Positions 41,981 to 51,499 of a stretch of 64,000 bases of DNA are shown here, piece after piece (position 1 is the first letter of the stretch; every line of letters begins with the position of its first letter). A model generated the notes under the pieces. It ran no database searches and was not told where the DNA came from. It saw only the letters and a list, made by a program, of their open reading frames with translations. A program made the position numbers and the translations under genes. This stretch comes from Bacillus sp. PAMC26568 (lineage in GTDB: Bacteria; Bacillota; Bacilli; Bacillales; Bacillaceae), in assembly GCF_014235785.1 (NCBI RefSeq), contig NZ_CP060137.1:3832001-3896000 (forward strand). Reading direction: 5' to 3'.

Positions 41981-43772
41981 TTCTCTCACCTTCCAGCTGG
42001 ACCGGCAGCCTCATGGTGACCATGAATCCGCCCTCCTCTTTATTTTCAAGAAAAAGCTTTGCTTTGTGATCATAATAAAGCTTCAGCCGCGAATAGACGT
42101 TTTTCAGTCCGATATTCGTCCTCGGACCTTTTTTATTCAGCGCATCTGCTCTAAAATGCTCATAAATTTCATTCAGCCTTTGAGGCGTCACGCCAATGCC
42201 GTTGTCGCTTATTCTCATCACAAGCTCACCCCCGTCTCTGAAACAATTCAGCTCTATTCTTCCGATCCCTTCCCGAATATCAAAGCCATGCTTAAAATAG
42301 TTTTCAATAATCGGCTGCAGAATCATTTTAGGAACAAGAATGTGCTGTATGTCCTGCTCAACCTCGACATGATAATGCAAATGGTCGCCAAACCGTTCTT
42401 TTTGCAAAAGAAGAAAAGCGTTCGTATAGTTTATTTCTTTGCTAAGCGGAACAAGATCTTCCTCCATATTCATCCCGTATCTCATAATCTTGGAGAGATG
42501 CGTTATTAATGAATAGATTTGAGGAACGTTATTTTTTAATGCAACCGTCCCAATGGACTGCAGAGCATTATATAGAAAATGCGGATTGATTTGCGACTGC
42601 AGCACTTTGATTTGATTTGTCTTGTTTTCAAGTTCAAGTTTGTATTCTCTTGTAATCAGCTGGTTAATCCGTTCAATCATTTGCTGGAAGCGGGAACCCA
42701 GTATCCCAATTTCATCCGATCCAAAGGACTGCGAATCAATCTTCATATTTCCTTTTTCGACCTGTTCGATATTCTGCAGAAGAATTCTAATTGGAGAAGT
42801 AATTTTAAAAGAAACAAACAATGTAGCCAGCACGACGAGGGACAGCCCGATGATGCCAAAGAGAATATTGATCTTCGCCACACTGTATGCGCTGTCATAA
42901 AGAATATGGAATGGTACACGTTTCACTAGAATCCATCCGCCTGACGAATCAGAAAGTCTGTCATACATCATCACGCCATTAAACGAATCCTCATTCCACT
43001 CCATGGTTCCTGAAGCCCTCTCCGCTTTCATCACACTGTCAATCCATTTCTGGCCATCTGGTCGTTCTGGAATCTCTGAATTTGAACTGTAAATCATCTG
43101 CCCATCTGATGACAGCAGAAAAAACTCCTCTGTTTCACGGTTGTACAGGTTTCTGCTTAAGTCAATAATCGTATCCGGTGAAATGCCTAGAGTGATATAG
43201 CCAAGCACGTCGCTTCCGGGAACGTTTGTGAGTGCCCTGTGCATCATGACAATGTCTCTTCCCTTTCTGGGGCTGTCTTCATGACTTGCGTACACAGGCT
43301 CAATATACATGTTGTATAAACTTCTCTCAGCACTATTGAAGGCCTCATTCTTTTCATCTTCAATACTGGTTGAAAATACAACTGTTGACCGTTTTGTGGC
43401 GGTAATCACTCTGTCATCTTTTGCAAAAGAGATTTTCACCTCGTTGATCGTATCCCCTGTATAAAGAATCGTCTGCATAACATTTTTCACAATGCCTACG
43501 TTCTGATAATCATTTTTATCATCAGGCGCCCTCAGATAGTTAATAAAATCCGGGTTATTGTATAGCGACAGGGTAAGCCCGTTCAGCTCATTCAAATAGC
43601 TCTCCAGGTTAATTTTCCCTTGATACAGCAAATTGCTGCTTTCCTTAACAACCTGATCTTCAAGTGACCCTTTTGTAAATAGGTACGTAATTAAGATGGA
43701 ACTGCCTAATGGCACAATGGTCGTAATCATCAATAAAACAATCAGTTTATTGCGGATGCTTCTCTTCAGCAT
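41961..43772 (-). CDS. Sensor histidine kinase (YesM family)
   Basis: 603 aa. TM1 about 10-32, extracytoplasmic sensor about 35-300, TM2 about 302-325, HAMP about 325-378, His_kinase domain with INPHFLYNALQSIGTVALKN (phospho-His), then HATPase with ISDNGIGVTPQRLNEIYEHF and GLKNVYSRLKLYY. CTGGAGG before ATG. YesM-type kinases sense extracellular sugars or bound lipoproteins. Confidence 0.92.
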   Translation of the reverse strand: MLKRSIRNKLIVLLMITTIVPLGSSILITYLFTKGSLEDQVVKESSNLLYQGKINLESYLNELNGLTLSLYNNPDFINYLRAPDDKNDYQNVGIVKNVMQTILYTGDTINEVKISFAKDDRVITATKRSTVVFSTSIEDEKNEAFNSAERSLYNMYIEPVYASHEDSPRKGRDIVMMHRALTNVPGSDVLGYITLGISPDTIIDLSRNLYNRETEEFFLLSSDGQMIYSSNSEIPERPDGQKWIDSVMKAERASGTMEWNEDSFNGVMMYDRLSDSSGGWILVKRVPFHILYDSAYSVAKINILFGIIGLSLVVLATLFVSFKITSPIRILLQNIEQVEKGNMKIDSQSFGSDEIGILGSRFQQMIERINQLITREYKLELENKTNQIKVLQSQINPHFLYNALQSIGTVALKNNVPQIYSLITHLSKIMRYGMNMEEDLVPLSKEINYTNAFLLLQKERFGDHLHYHVEVEQDIQHILVPKMILQPIIENYFKHGFDIREGIGRIELNCFRDGGELVMRISDNGIGVTPQRLNEIYEHFRADALNKKGPRTNIGLKNVYSRLKLYYDHKAKLFLENKEEGGFMVTMRLPVQLEGERNESHHN

Positions 43773-43940
43773 GGGGTCTGACCTCCAGGAACTTGCTTAT
43801 ACTTTAGTATATAGCTAGCTTCATAGGGTTAAAAGGACTTTTTTGAATCTTCCTGCAAATACCTTCGGGGAGGAAGGAGGATTTTTAGTGGTTTAATTAA
43901 ATGACAATTCTGAGGTGTGTTAAAAAGTAATGGATTCAAC

Positions 43941-44700
43941 AGCAATTCGGGTGGAACCTCTTTTGTTTGTGCTGCATAACACTTTTCCTATACTTAGTTA
44001 AGCGGAAACTCTTAAGTTCGTGTTGCATAACGCTTTTTGCAGCACTTAGTTGCGCGGAATCTCTTTAGTTTGTGATGAATAACGTTTTTTGCAGCACTTA
44101 GTTGGGCGGAATCTCTTTAGTTTGTGATGAATAACGTTTTTTGCAGCACTTAGTTGGGCGGAATCTCTTTAGTTCGTGTTGGATATCGCTTTTTGCAGCA
44201 CTTAGTTGGGCGGAAACTCTTAAGTTTGTGATGGATAACGCTTTTTGCAACACTTAGTTGGGCGGAAACCCTTAAGTTCGTGTTGCATAACGCTTTTTGC
44301 AGCACTTAGTTGGGCGGAAACTCCTAAGTTCGTGTTGCATAACGCTTTTTGCAGCACTTAGTTAAGCGGAAACTCCTAAGTTCGTGTTGCATAACGCTTT
44401 TTGCAGCACTTAGTTGGGCGGAATCTCTTTAGTTTGTGATGCATAACGTTTTTTGCAACACTTAGTTGGGCGGAAACACTTTCGTTTGTGATGCATAACG
44501 CTTTTTACAGCACTTAGTTGGGCGGAAACACTTTCGTTTGTGATGCATAACGCTTTTTGCAGCACTTAGTTAAGCGGAAACTCCTAAGTTTGTGTTGCAT
44601 AACGCTTTTTGCAGCACTTAGTTGGGCGGAAACTCTTAAGTTCGTATTTCATAACCTCTTTTGCAGCGCCAATTTGGCCGAAACCTCATTTGTTCGTGCA
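43941..44700. repeat. Minisatellite: about 14 tandem copies of a 52-bp unit
   Basis: The marker ACTTAG recurs at 43992, 44044, 44096, 44148, 44200, 44252, 44304, 44356, 44408, 44460, 44512, 44564 and 44616, each 52 bp apart without exception; both edge units are degenerate. Unit core: GCATAACGCTTTTTGCAGCA, CTTAGTTGGGCGGAAACTCC, TAAGTTCGTGTT. Since 52 is not a multiple of 3 and stops occur in all frames, it is not coding. Variation between copies is at few sites (TTCGTG/TTTGTG, GGGC/AAGC), with patterns shared by neighbours, a sign of recent local duplication. Confidence 0.95.
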
Positions 44701-44717
44701 TTAAGCCAGCCTATATG

Positions 44718-44757
44718 AAAAAGAAAGCATGCCCAGGAAGACATGCTTTCTATTATT
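44718..44757 (-). terminator. Terminator of the second sugar ABC operon
   Basis: AGAAAGCATG, ten bases, CATGCTTTCT, with an A-run on the far side (T-run on the minus strand). Confidence 0.85.
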
Positions 44758-44761
44758 CGTT

Positions 44762-46045
44762 TTACTTCAAGTTATCCCATGTTTGCTGGAATCGCTCAAG
44801 CAATGTATCATAGTCAATTTTGCCAGCAGCATATTCTTGAATCGCTGCAGCGAATTCTTTATTCGCTCCATCCGGCCATTTGAACCAAGTCCAAGGAATC
44901 GTTTTTTCCTCTTTAGAATAGTCAAGAATAGACTGACCTAAGTCACCAAGACCATTAGGTTCAATGTTGTCGAATGCAGGAATGAAAGCAAACTCTTCAG
45001 TGATATAACGTTTTCCAGTTTCAGAAGTTACCATCCACTCTAAGAATAATTTCGCTTCTTCAAGATTTTCTGAGTTTTTATTTAATACCCAGTTATTTGG
45101 AACGCCTACAGGTAATCTGCCTGCATTTTCATCATTGCTGATTGGAATTGGAAGGAAGCCCATGTTGATCTCAGGATTGATTTCAGTAATCATGTTCTCT
45201 GTCCAGTTACCCTGTTGAAGCATCGCTGTTTCTCCAGAAGCAAATAACGTTACTTGAGTATTATAATCTGTTGTTAATGGGTTATCGTTTGCATATTTAA
45301 GCTCTGCATCAAGGATTTCTTTAAATTGTTTAAATTGCTCGTTATCGGCAAATTTCTCAGAACCATCATATAACCCTGCGATAAATGCTTCTGGATCTTC
45401 CTGTTGAGCAAATGGAATGTTAAGTAAATGCTGCCCGATGACCCACCACTCGCCGTATCCAGCAGAGAATGGAGTGATTTTTTTAGCTTCAAGCTTTTTT
45501 GCAGCTTCTTTTAATTCGTCAATCGTAGCAGGCGGCTCTGTAATACCCGCTTTTTCAAATAAATCCTTGTTGTAGACAAATCCATATCCTTCAAGGTTAA
45601 CAGGCATACCATAAAGCTTGCCGTCTGTGTCTGTCATTGGCACTTTACCAATTGGAAGGACATTCTCTACCCATGGCTCACCAGAAAGATCTGCTAACTT
45701 CTCTTTCCAAAGCTCTAACTCTTTAAAACCGCCGTTGTTGAAGATGTCCGGTTCTTCACCTGAAGCAAATTTCGCTTTTAGTGCTGCACCGTAATCGGCA
45801 CCTCCGCCAACTGTCTCAAGTTTCACCTTAATGTTCGGATGTTCAGCTTCAAATTCTTTGATCATCTCTTGAAGCTGATCGGCAATTTCAACCTTGAACT
45901 GGAAGAAATTAAGTGTTACCACTTCATCCCCCGACTTAGAATCCCCGCCTGATTCCCCTTCTTTACCTGTTTCTTTAGAAGAACAGCCAGCCATAATACC
46001 AAATACGAATACTAAAGACATACATAATAACAGAAAGCGTTTCAT
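44762..46045 (-). CDS. Sugar ABC transporter solute-binding lipoprotein (CUT1)
   Basis: 427 aa. Lipobox GIMAGCSSKE (Cys about residue 21). SBP_bac_1 fold: FEAEHPNIKVKLETVGGGAD, YGMPVNLEGYGFVYNKDLFE, GETAMLQQGNWTENMITEIN. Standard length. It follows the two permeases rather than leading them. Substrate unknown; a YesMN system lies downstream beyond the repeats. Confidence 0.92.
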   Translation of the reverse strand: MKRFLLLCMSLVFVFGIMAGCSSKETGKEGESGGDSKSGDEVVTLNFFQFKVEIADQLQEMIKEFEAEHPNIKVKLETVGGGADYGAALKAKFASGEEPDIFNNGGFKELELWKEKLADLSGEPWVENVLPIGKVPMTDTDGKLYGMPVNLEGYGFVYNKDLFEKAGITEPPATIDELKEAAKKLEAKKITPFSAGYGEWWVIGQHLLNIPFAQQEDPEAFIAGLYDGSEKFADNEQFKQFKEILDAELKYANDNPLTTDYNTQVTLFASGETAMLQQGNWTENMITEINPEINMGFLPIPISNDENAGRLPVGVPNNWVLNKNSENLEEAKLFLEWMVTSETGKRYITEEFAFIPAFDNIEPNGLGDLGQSILDYSKEEKTIPWTWFKWPDGANKEFAAAIQEYAAGKIDYDTLLERFQQTWDNLK

Positions 46046-46127
46046 GAATGGATTGACCTCCTTGATATATATAATTTTATATAATTTTCTGCATCAATAA
46101 TATCAAATTGATGCAGAAACTTTATAT

Positions 46128-46955
46128 CTACTTAATTGAACCAGATGCAATGCCTTTAATAATATGTTTCTGTAAAAATAAGAAGAAGATGACGACTGGT
46201 GTAATACCGAGCACTAACGCTGCAAGACCCATATCCCATTGCTTCGTATATTGAGCAAAGAATGAGCTGGCTGCAAGCGGAATCGTACGCAGCTCTGCAT
46301 CCTGTAAAACAAGCAGCGGAAGCAGATAATCATTCCAAATCCATAGCGTGTTCAAAATAACCACTGTTACAGTTATCGGTTTAAGAAGCGGGAAAACAAT
46401 TCTCCAAAATACTCCAAACTCGCTGCATCCATCTATCTTTGCTGATTCCTCAATTTCAACAGGAACAGTTTTCACAAACCCGTGATATAAGAACAGCGAA
46501 AGCGGAACACCAAATCCAAAATACATTATGATTAAGCCTGGAATACTATTTGTTATTCCGAGCGTACCGCCTAGCTTCATAAGCGGGATCATGACCGTTT
46601 GGAACGGGATGACCATCGCAGCTACAAAGAGAATGAATAAAATCTTGCTGAACTTTCCTGGTGTGCGAACCATTTTCCAAGCAGCCATTGAGCTTATGAT
46701 TACTAATCCAATATTGCTGAATACCGTAATCACAAGGGAGTTCCAGAAAGCACGCGGGAAATTGATGACCTCCCACACTTTAGCGTAGTTAGAAAACATG
46801 AATTCTTTCGGCCATGCTGCAGCATCAATAAGGATCGCCGCAAATGGCTTGACTGAATTGATCAGCACGAAGTAAAAAGGAACAAGGAAAATGAGCGCGA
46901 CGGCAATGGCTATCATCTCTAATATAAACGTCTTGCTTGTATACCGGTTACCCAT
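46128..46955 (-). CDS. Carbohydrate ABC transporter permease (MalG/CUT1 type)
   Basis: 275 aa, six helices. EAA loop IEESAKIDGCSEFGVFWRIV (about 172-191), end motif IIKGIASGSIK. One-base overlap with the upstream permease. Confidence 0.92.
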   Translation of the reverse strand: MGNRYTSKTFILEMIAIAVALIFLVPFYFVLINSVKPFAAILIDAAAWPKEFMFSNYAKVWEVINFPRAFWNSLVITVFSNIGLVIISSMAAWKMVRTPGKFSKILFILFVAAMVIPFQTVMIPLMKLGGTLGITNSIPGLIIMYFGFGVPLSLFLYHGFVKTVPVEIEESAKIDGCSEFGVFWRIVFPLLKPITVTVVILNTLWIWNDYLLPLLVLQDAELRTIPLAASSFFAQYTKQWDMGLAALVLGITPVVIFFLFLQKHIIKGIASGSIK

Positions 46956-47899
46956 TATGCCTCAACCTCCCTCTTCTTCGTCATCATAACTTGAACGGTT
47001 GTAAAGATTGCAACAACCACAAAGAATAGAATCGACTTCGCAGTACCTAATCCATAACGATTGTTCTGGAAGGCTTCCTGATAAATATTAATCGCAACAG
47101 ACTGAGTTGAATTAAATGGTCCTCCGCCTGTCAGGGAAATATTCAAGTCAAAGATCTTAAAGGCCATTGAAATCGTTAAGAACAGACAAATCGTAAATGC
47201 AGGTAAAATTAAAGGAATAATGATTTTCGTTAAAAGCGTTAAACTTGAGGCACCATCCATCTTTGCAGCCTCTAAAAGCGAGTTATCTACACCCTGCAGA
47301 GCTGCAATATAGATCACCATCATATAACCGCTCGTCTGCCATGCAAAAACAATAACAATTCCCCAGAAAGCTGTCGTTTCATCCCCAAGCCAAGGCATTT
47401 TGAAAAATTCGATGCCCGTCATGTTCCCAATCGAAGCAAACCCTTTTACAAAAATAAACTGCCAGATAAATCCGAGCAACAATCCGCCGATCACGTTAGG
47501 AATAAAAAACACGGTCCGTAAAATATTTTTCGTTTTTAACGCAGCATTTAAAATCAAAGCAAATGCAAAGCCTATTAAGTTACTAATAATAACAGCCGCA
47601 AACATAAATTTCGTCGTAAACATAAAAGAATTAAAAAAGGCCGGATCATTCGTGAAGATTTTCTTATAATTCTCAACACCAACCCACTCTACAGCCGAAC
47701 TAACACCATTCCAAGAAGTGAATGAATAATAAAGTCCCATTATAAACGGAAGAATCTGGATAACTAAGAAAAATAAAAGTGCAGGTCCTACAAAGGCAGC
47801 GTATGTTAGTAAACTTTTATACTTAAATTTCTTTTTAGGCACTGCCTCCAAATGAGTTTTCGTGCTTCCCGGATCCGTTTGAATTTTCGTCTCCAACCG
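46955..47899 (-). CDS. Carbohydrate ABC transporter permease (MalF/CUT1 type)
   Basis: 314 aa from TTG 47899, which has AAAGGGGTG at workable spacing; the GTG at 47908 is too close to that site. FIMGLYYSFTSWNGV near the N-terminus, EAA loop LLEAAKMDGASSLTLLTKII, and SLTGGGPFNSTQSVA end motif. First gene of the operon. No ATPase or glycosidase gene is included. Confidence 0.88.
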   Translation of the reverse strand, partial: RLETKIQTDPGSTKTHLEAVPKKKFKYKSLLTYAAFVGPALLFFLVIQILPFIMGLYYSFTSWNGVSSAVEWVGVENYKKIFTNDPAFFNSFMFTTKFMFAAVIISNLIGFAFALILNAALKTKNILRTVFFIPNVIGGLLLGFIWQFIFVKGFASIGNMTGIEFFKMPWLGDETTAFWGIVIVFAWQTSGYMMVIYIAALQGVDNSLLEAAKMDGASSLTLLTKIIIPLILPAFTICLFLTISMAFKIFDLNISLTGGGPFNSTQSVAINIYQEAFQNNRYGLGTAKSILFFVVVAIFTTVQVMMTKKREVEA

Positions 47900-47916
47900 T
47901 ATCACCACCCCTTTTA

Positions 47917-47955
47917 TTGTAATCGCTTTCTTTTATTATAATGGTAGCGCTTACT
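47917..47955. promoter_or_regulatory. Two cre-like sites before the second sugar operon
   Basis: TGTAATCGCTTTCT (47918-47931) and TGGTAGCGCTTACT (47942-47955). Each departs from the CcpA consensus TGWAANCGNTNWCA at one to three positions. They suggest carbon catabolite repression. Confidence 0.5.
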
Positions 47956-48061
47956 TATATAGGGAGACTAAATTGACATAGATGGTGTATTATTTTGACT
48001 ATATTTCCCCTAATTAAATTCGATAACATGCCTATAGAAAGAGAAGGCAGCTTGAAACGCC

Positions 48062-48100
48062 AAAAAAGATGCCCTCTTCCTAAATAGAGAACATCTTGAA
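48062..48100. terminator. Stem-loop in the 47.96-48.38 kb gap
   Basis: AAAGATG CC CTCTT, CCTAAAT, AGAGAACATCTT, partly paired. Terminator-like. No gene is recognised in this gap apart from the intron-like scrap next listed. Confidence 0.4.
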
Positions 48101-48321
48101 CTTTCTATTTCAAAAGATTTCAAATGAACACTTCCATCTGGTCAAATGCCTGCTTTTCTTCTTCTTCAAAAATCCCCTTCCGGTTTCCCTTTCAGGTAAG
48201 TTGGTTAGTGATAGGCAATTCGTGTCTAAACCTATGGACTTTCTGAATACCAAATTATGTAAGATCTTTTCAGACGACCTAATCTGCATGAATATTAGCA
48301 AAAATAGCGTACGGTTCGGAG

Positions 48322-48372
48322 GGGCGCCCGGCATGGGTGTAGTCTATATAGTGAAAGTCCCGAGTTCCAAGA
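48322..48372 (+). mobile_element. Possible 5' scrap of a group II intron
   Basis: GCGCCCGGCATGGGTGTAGT followed by CTATATAGTGAAAGTCCCGA resembles the conserved 5' part of bacterial group II introns (GUGCGCCCGGCAUGGGUG... GUGAGAGUCCCGA) as I remember it. It stops abruptly at the oppF end. No reverse transcriptase is present. Confidence 0.4.
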
Positions 48373-48385
48373 TTGACATTTGCAT

Positions 48386-49228
48386 TTAATTGTATAAATG
48401 GCAAGCAACATGGTGGCCATTTAATTCCCTTAATACCGGTTTTTCCGTTCGACAAATGTCCATGCACGCACTGCATCTTGGATGGAAGGTACATCCAGAA
48501 GGGGGATTCGCCGGACTTGGGACATCTCCTTGTAACACAATCCGATTCTTTTTAACTAAAGGATTCGGTATAGGCACAGCAGATAACAATGCTTGAGTAT
48601 ATGGATGTTTCGGAGATTCAAAAAGCTGTTTTTTTTCGGCAAGTTCCACCATTCTTCCCAAATACATGACACCAATACGATCGCTGATATGTTTTACCAC
48701 GCTTAAATCGTGGGCAATGAATAAATAGGTCAATTGAAATTGTTTTTGTAAATCTTGAAGAAGGTTAATCACCTGTGACTGTATCGACACATCTAAAGCA
48801 GATACGGGCTCATCAGCTACAATCAGCTTTGGGTTTAATGCTAATGCACGAGCAATCCCGATCCGCTGACGTTGTCCTCCGCTGAATTCATGTGCATATC
48901 GGTTAGCATGGGAGCTATTTAGTCCCACGACTTCCAGAAGTTCGTCTACCCTCTTGTTTTTTTCATCCCCACTAGATAGACCATGAATCTCCAATGGCTC
49001 CGAAATGATACTGCGAACTGTTAGACGTGGGTCAAGGGACGCATAAGGATCCTGAAATACCATCTGGAAATCTTGACGAAGCTTTCTTAATTCCCTCGCC
49101 TTCATACCAACAAGGTTCTTCCCCTCGTAAATTACTTCACCCTCCGTGGGATCTAGTAATTGGAGGATCGTCCTTCCTGTAGTGGATTTACCACATCCGC
49201 TTTCTCCTACTAAACCCAGTGTTTCTCG
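48386..49228 (-). pseudogene. Oligopeptide ABC ATPase (OppF/DppF type), 5' end deleted
   Basis: In frame from about 49225: [20 protein letters not shown] (Walker A), then [20 protein letters not shown] (Q-loop), [20 protein letters not shown] (signature), [20 protein letters not shown] (Walker B) and the oligopeptide-transporter tail [14 protein letters not shown]. The first 40 or so residues, normally before Walker A, are missing: upstream the frame enters the M20 gene. No start codon or ribosome site, so it is probably not expressed as a whole protein. Confidence 0.85.
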
Positions 49229-49692
49229 CCATGCATCATAAGGGCAACATCCAAATCATCGAATAATCCTGCTTCTGTCATCGGAATTTTTCCGCTAGTG
49301 GTCTCTTCAGCAGGAGTTCCGATTACTTTAATAGTTACAGGATAGTCACCTATATGGTTTTTTAATGCAAAGGCAGCCCCTAAGATAGTCGGTGCTTGTA
49401 AATTATGTCCACACGCATGTCCCAATTTTTCTAAAGCATCATATTCACATAATAGTCCAATAACTGGCCCGCCAATACCATTTTTATAGGTTGCTACAAA
49501 TGCAGTTGGCAATCCACAGGTCCCTTTTGCAATATCAAAGTCATGCATACTTAAGCTTTTAGTAATCATGTCAACTGCTTTATATTCATTATTTCCCAGC
49601 TCAGGATTACCATGAATATAATTATTTAACGAAATTAGTTCATCCTGTAAGTTCTCTATTGAAACAAACAGTTTTGCTTTTTCATTTTGCAC
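49229..49692 (-). pseudogene. M20 peptidase/amidohydrolase, 3' end deleted
   Basis: N-terminal 150 or so residues of an AbgB/HipO-like M20 enzyme: YIHGNPELGNNEYKAVDMIT, GLLCEYDALEKLGHACGHNL (metal-binding), VIGTPAEETTSGKIPMTEAG. The frame breaks at [11 protein letters not shown], where the family continues MMHP, and runs out at TAG a few codons into oppF sequence. Full-length relatives have about 390 residues. Confidence 0.85.
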
Positions 49693-49948
49693 AATGTACC
49701 TCCCAAATGCAGAACTTTTTTATAAATTATATCTGGCTATTTTGTATGCATTTATTTTTACTGTTTGTAATGTGAATAGAAGTGCTATAAGACCCCCTTT
49801 AATAAACCGTTGTTTATTCTATCTTATATGGAAAAAAATTAATTTTGAAATTTAAAATTTTTTATAATCTTATAAAAAAAATTAATGGTTAAAAGAATTT
49901 CTAAAAAAATTCTTTTAAACAATAGCAGCTAATAATAATTAACAGAAA

Positions 49949-50170
49949 CTATATCTTCCGAGTTCTAACTTCTAAAAGCTCATTGAGATCAGAAATATTT
50001 AGAGCTTCCATGATTCTCAATAAATGGTTTTTGTTATAGGCTGACCGAGTGTTATTAACCAGCTCTGATATTGTCGCTTCACGGAGTCCTGTCTTTTGAG
50101 CTAATTCCTTTTGAGAAATTCCTTTGTTCTCCAGCACTTGCTTCAGCTTCACTTGAAATTCTAATTTCAT
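49949..50170 (-). CDS. XRE-type HTH regulator
   Basis: 73 aa, a single Cro/C1 HTH (LKQVLENKGISQKELAQKTG, then LREATISELVNN). AAGGAGGAG precedes the ATG. YozG-like in size. A gene of this kind in a mobile region may be a phage or element regulator. The 250-bp gap downstream is AT-rich and holds no gene I can see. Confidence 0.85.
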   Translation of the reverse strand: MKLEFQVKLKQVLENKGISQKELAQKTGLREATISELVNNTRSAYNKNHLLRIMEALNISDLNELLEVRTRKI

Positions 50171-50245
50171 TAGAACTCCTCCTTTTAGAAATTACTACAT
50201 TTCGTTATTTAATGTATATGCTGTTAAAGAGGAGTTATTGGTAAG

Positions 50246-50283
50246 AACAAAAAAGCCCTCCAATGAAGGACAGCTTTGTTCAA
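50246..50283. terminator. Terminator of the Mrr-type gene
   Basis: AACAAAAAAGCCCTCC / GGACAGCTTTGTT, imperfect stem with a T-run on the minus strand. Confidence 0.6.
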
Positions 50284-50290
50284 TTCATGA

Positions 50291-51397
50291 TTACTCCTCG
50301 TCAAAATAACTAAAATCAATTTTCTTAACAACAAACATTTCTTTGACGTTAACTCCAATGTCATAGTCAATCATTAGCTTCGCAAGAGTTTCTCCGTTAA
50401 TGAGAACAATTTTCTTGCTTTGTAGTCGTTCTGCATATTCAATTGCACCTTTTGTAAAATGGGAAGTTGTAATAAAGACGCCCTTTTTTGCTCCCATGTC
50501 GTCCAGAGCACCAGAAAAACTTTGAACCAATTCCCTTCCGATAGAGTTATCCCAACGTTTAGCTTGAAGATAAATGTTATCCAAACCCAACTTGTCTTCT
50601 TTAATTATTCCGTCAATTCCACCGTCATTAGTTTTCCCAGTAATTTTACCGTCACCGTAACCCATAGCCATTAAGAGTTCTACAATGGTATGTTCAAGCT
50701 TCTTCCAGTGAGCCTTTTTTATCTTTTGAATAATGGTCTTTGCCAAATCTTTTCTAATCTCGTCAAATTTTTCTTCGATTACTTCAAATGGGTCAATAAC
50801 TTCTCCTAAGTCTTCGATTTCTTCTTGAATCTCATGTTGGTTATCATTAAGTAAAGCTAAACCGTTTTGGGTTATTTGATAGTTTGATTGACTTACTTCT
50901 TCTATGTAATTTGATTTTTTTAAACCATATCTTGCTTGTCTAATTCTTGTTATAAAAATGGAATCTTTGCTATTCTCGTAAGAACGTGTTCTTTGTTCTT
51001 CAGTTAAGTTGAAAAGCTTTGTTAGTGCTTCAGTTATATAACTAGAACTGTAAGATTTTCCTTCGTTTATGACTTGCAAAAAGGGAACCATTATTTCTCT
51101 AGATAAAGGTAAATCACTTGGATTAGAATTTACGTTTTTAATGATTTCATTAACTTCTGTAATGTCTTTGGGAAGTCCCTTATCTTTAATTATTTCAAGA
51201 ATATCCTTTTGAGTCAGACCGCTCTCACTAAGTTGTTTTATTATTTTTAACACATTCACTGAACTATCATTATATAAAATGGTACTCCCTTTATTGATAG
51301 AAGGAATGTAGTCTTTAAAGAAATTAATCCAACGTCTTCCACCGCTCTCCGACCAGCCGACAGCTTCTGACAATTTTGTCTTTGTTATTAAACTCAC
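50291..51397 (-). CDS. Mrr-type restriction endonuclease with extra N-terminal HTH
   Basis: 368 aa. Three parts. (1) 1-80: MerR-like HTH (KLSEAVGWSESGGRRWINFF, then LKIIKQLSESGLTQKDILEI). (2) about 95-190: Mrr N-terminal winged helix (IMVPFLQVINEGKSYSSSYI). (3) about 225-365: Mrr catalytic domain, PD-(D/E)xK variant: HTIVELLMAMGYGDGKITGK, GGIDGIIKEDKLGLDNIYLQ AKRW with Asp and QxK. E. coli Mrr is a type IV enzyme that cuts modified DNA. No methylase or specificity gene is adjacent. The MerR-like head is not part of standard Mrr. Confidence 0.85.
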   Translation of the reverse strand: MSLITKTKLSEAVGWSESGGRRWINFFKDYIPSINKGSTILYNDSSVNVLKIIKQLSESGLTQKDILEIIKDKGLPKDITEVNEIIKNVNSNPSDLPLSREIMVPFLQVINEGKSYSSSYITEALTKLFNLTEEQRTRSYENSKDSIFITRIRQARYGLKKSNYIEEVSQSNYQITQNGLALLNDNQHEIQEEIEDLGEVIDPFEVIEEKFDEIRKDLAKTIIQKIKKAHWKKLEHTIVELLMAMGYGDGKITGKTNDGGIDGIIKEDKLGLDNIYLQAKRWDNSIGRELVQSFSGALDDMGAKKGVFITTSHFTKGAIEYAERLQSKKIVLINGETLAKLMIDYDIGVNVKEMFVVKKIDFSYFDEE

Positions 51398-51463
51398 CGT
51401 TCTCTGCCCCCTAAAATCTTCCTATTATAAGAATAACATAGAATACTTACAAGCATGCTTTAT

Positions 51464-51499
51464 ATAACAACAAAAAAAGCTCTCCACAAGGGAAAGCTC
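51464..51499. terminator. Stem-loop upstream of the Mrr gene
   Basis: AAAAAAAGCTCTCC / GGGAAAGCT; may end the integrase relic's transcript. Confidence 0.45.

Noticed and set aside
43941..44700. Possible CRISPR array in the 52-bp repeats
   Set aside because: The whole 52-bp unit is conserved; there are no unique spacers and no cas genes.
48096..48389. 97-codon plus-strand frame and overlapping minus-strand frames
   Set aside because: They cover the intron-like scrap and the oppF end; no start signals.
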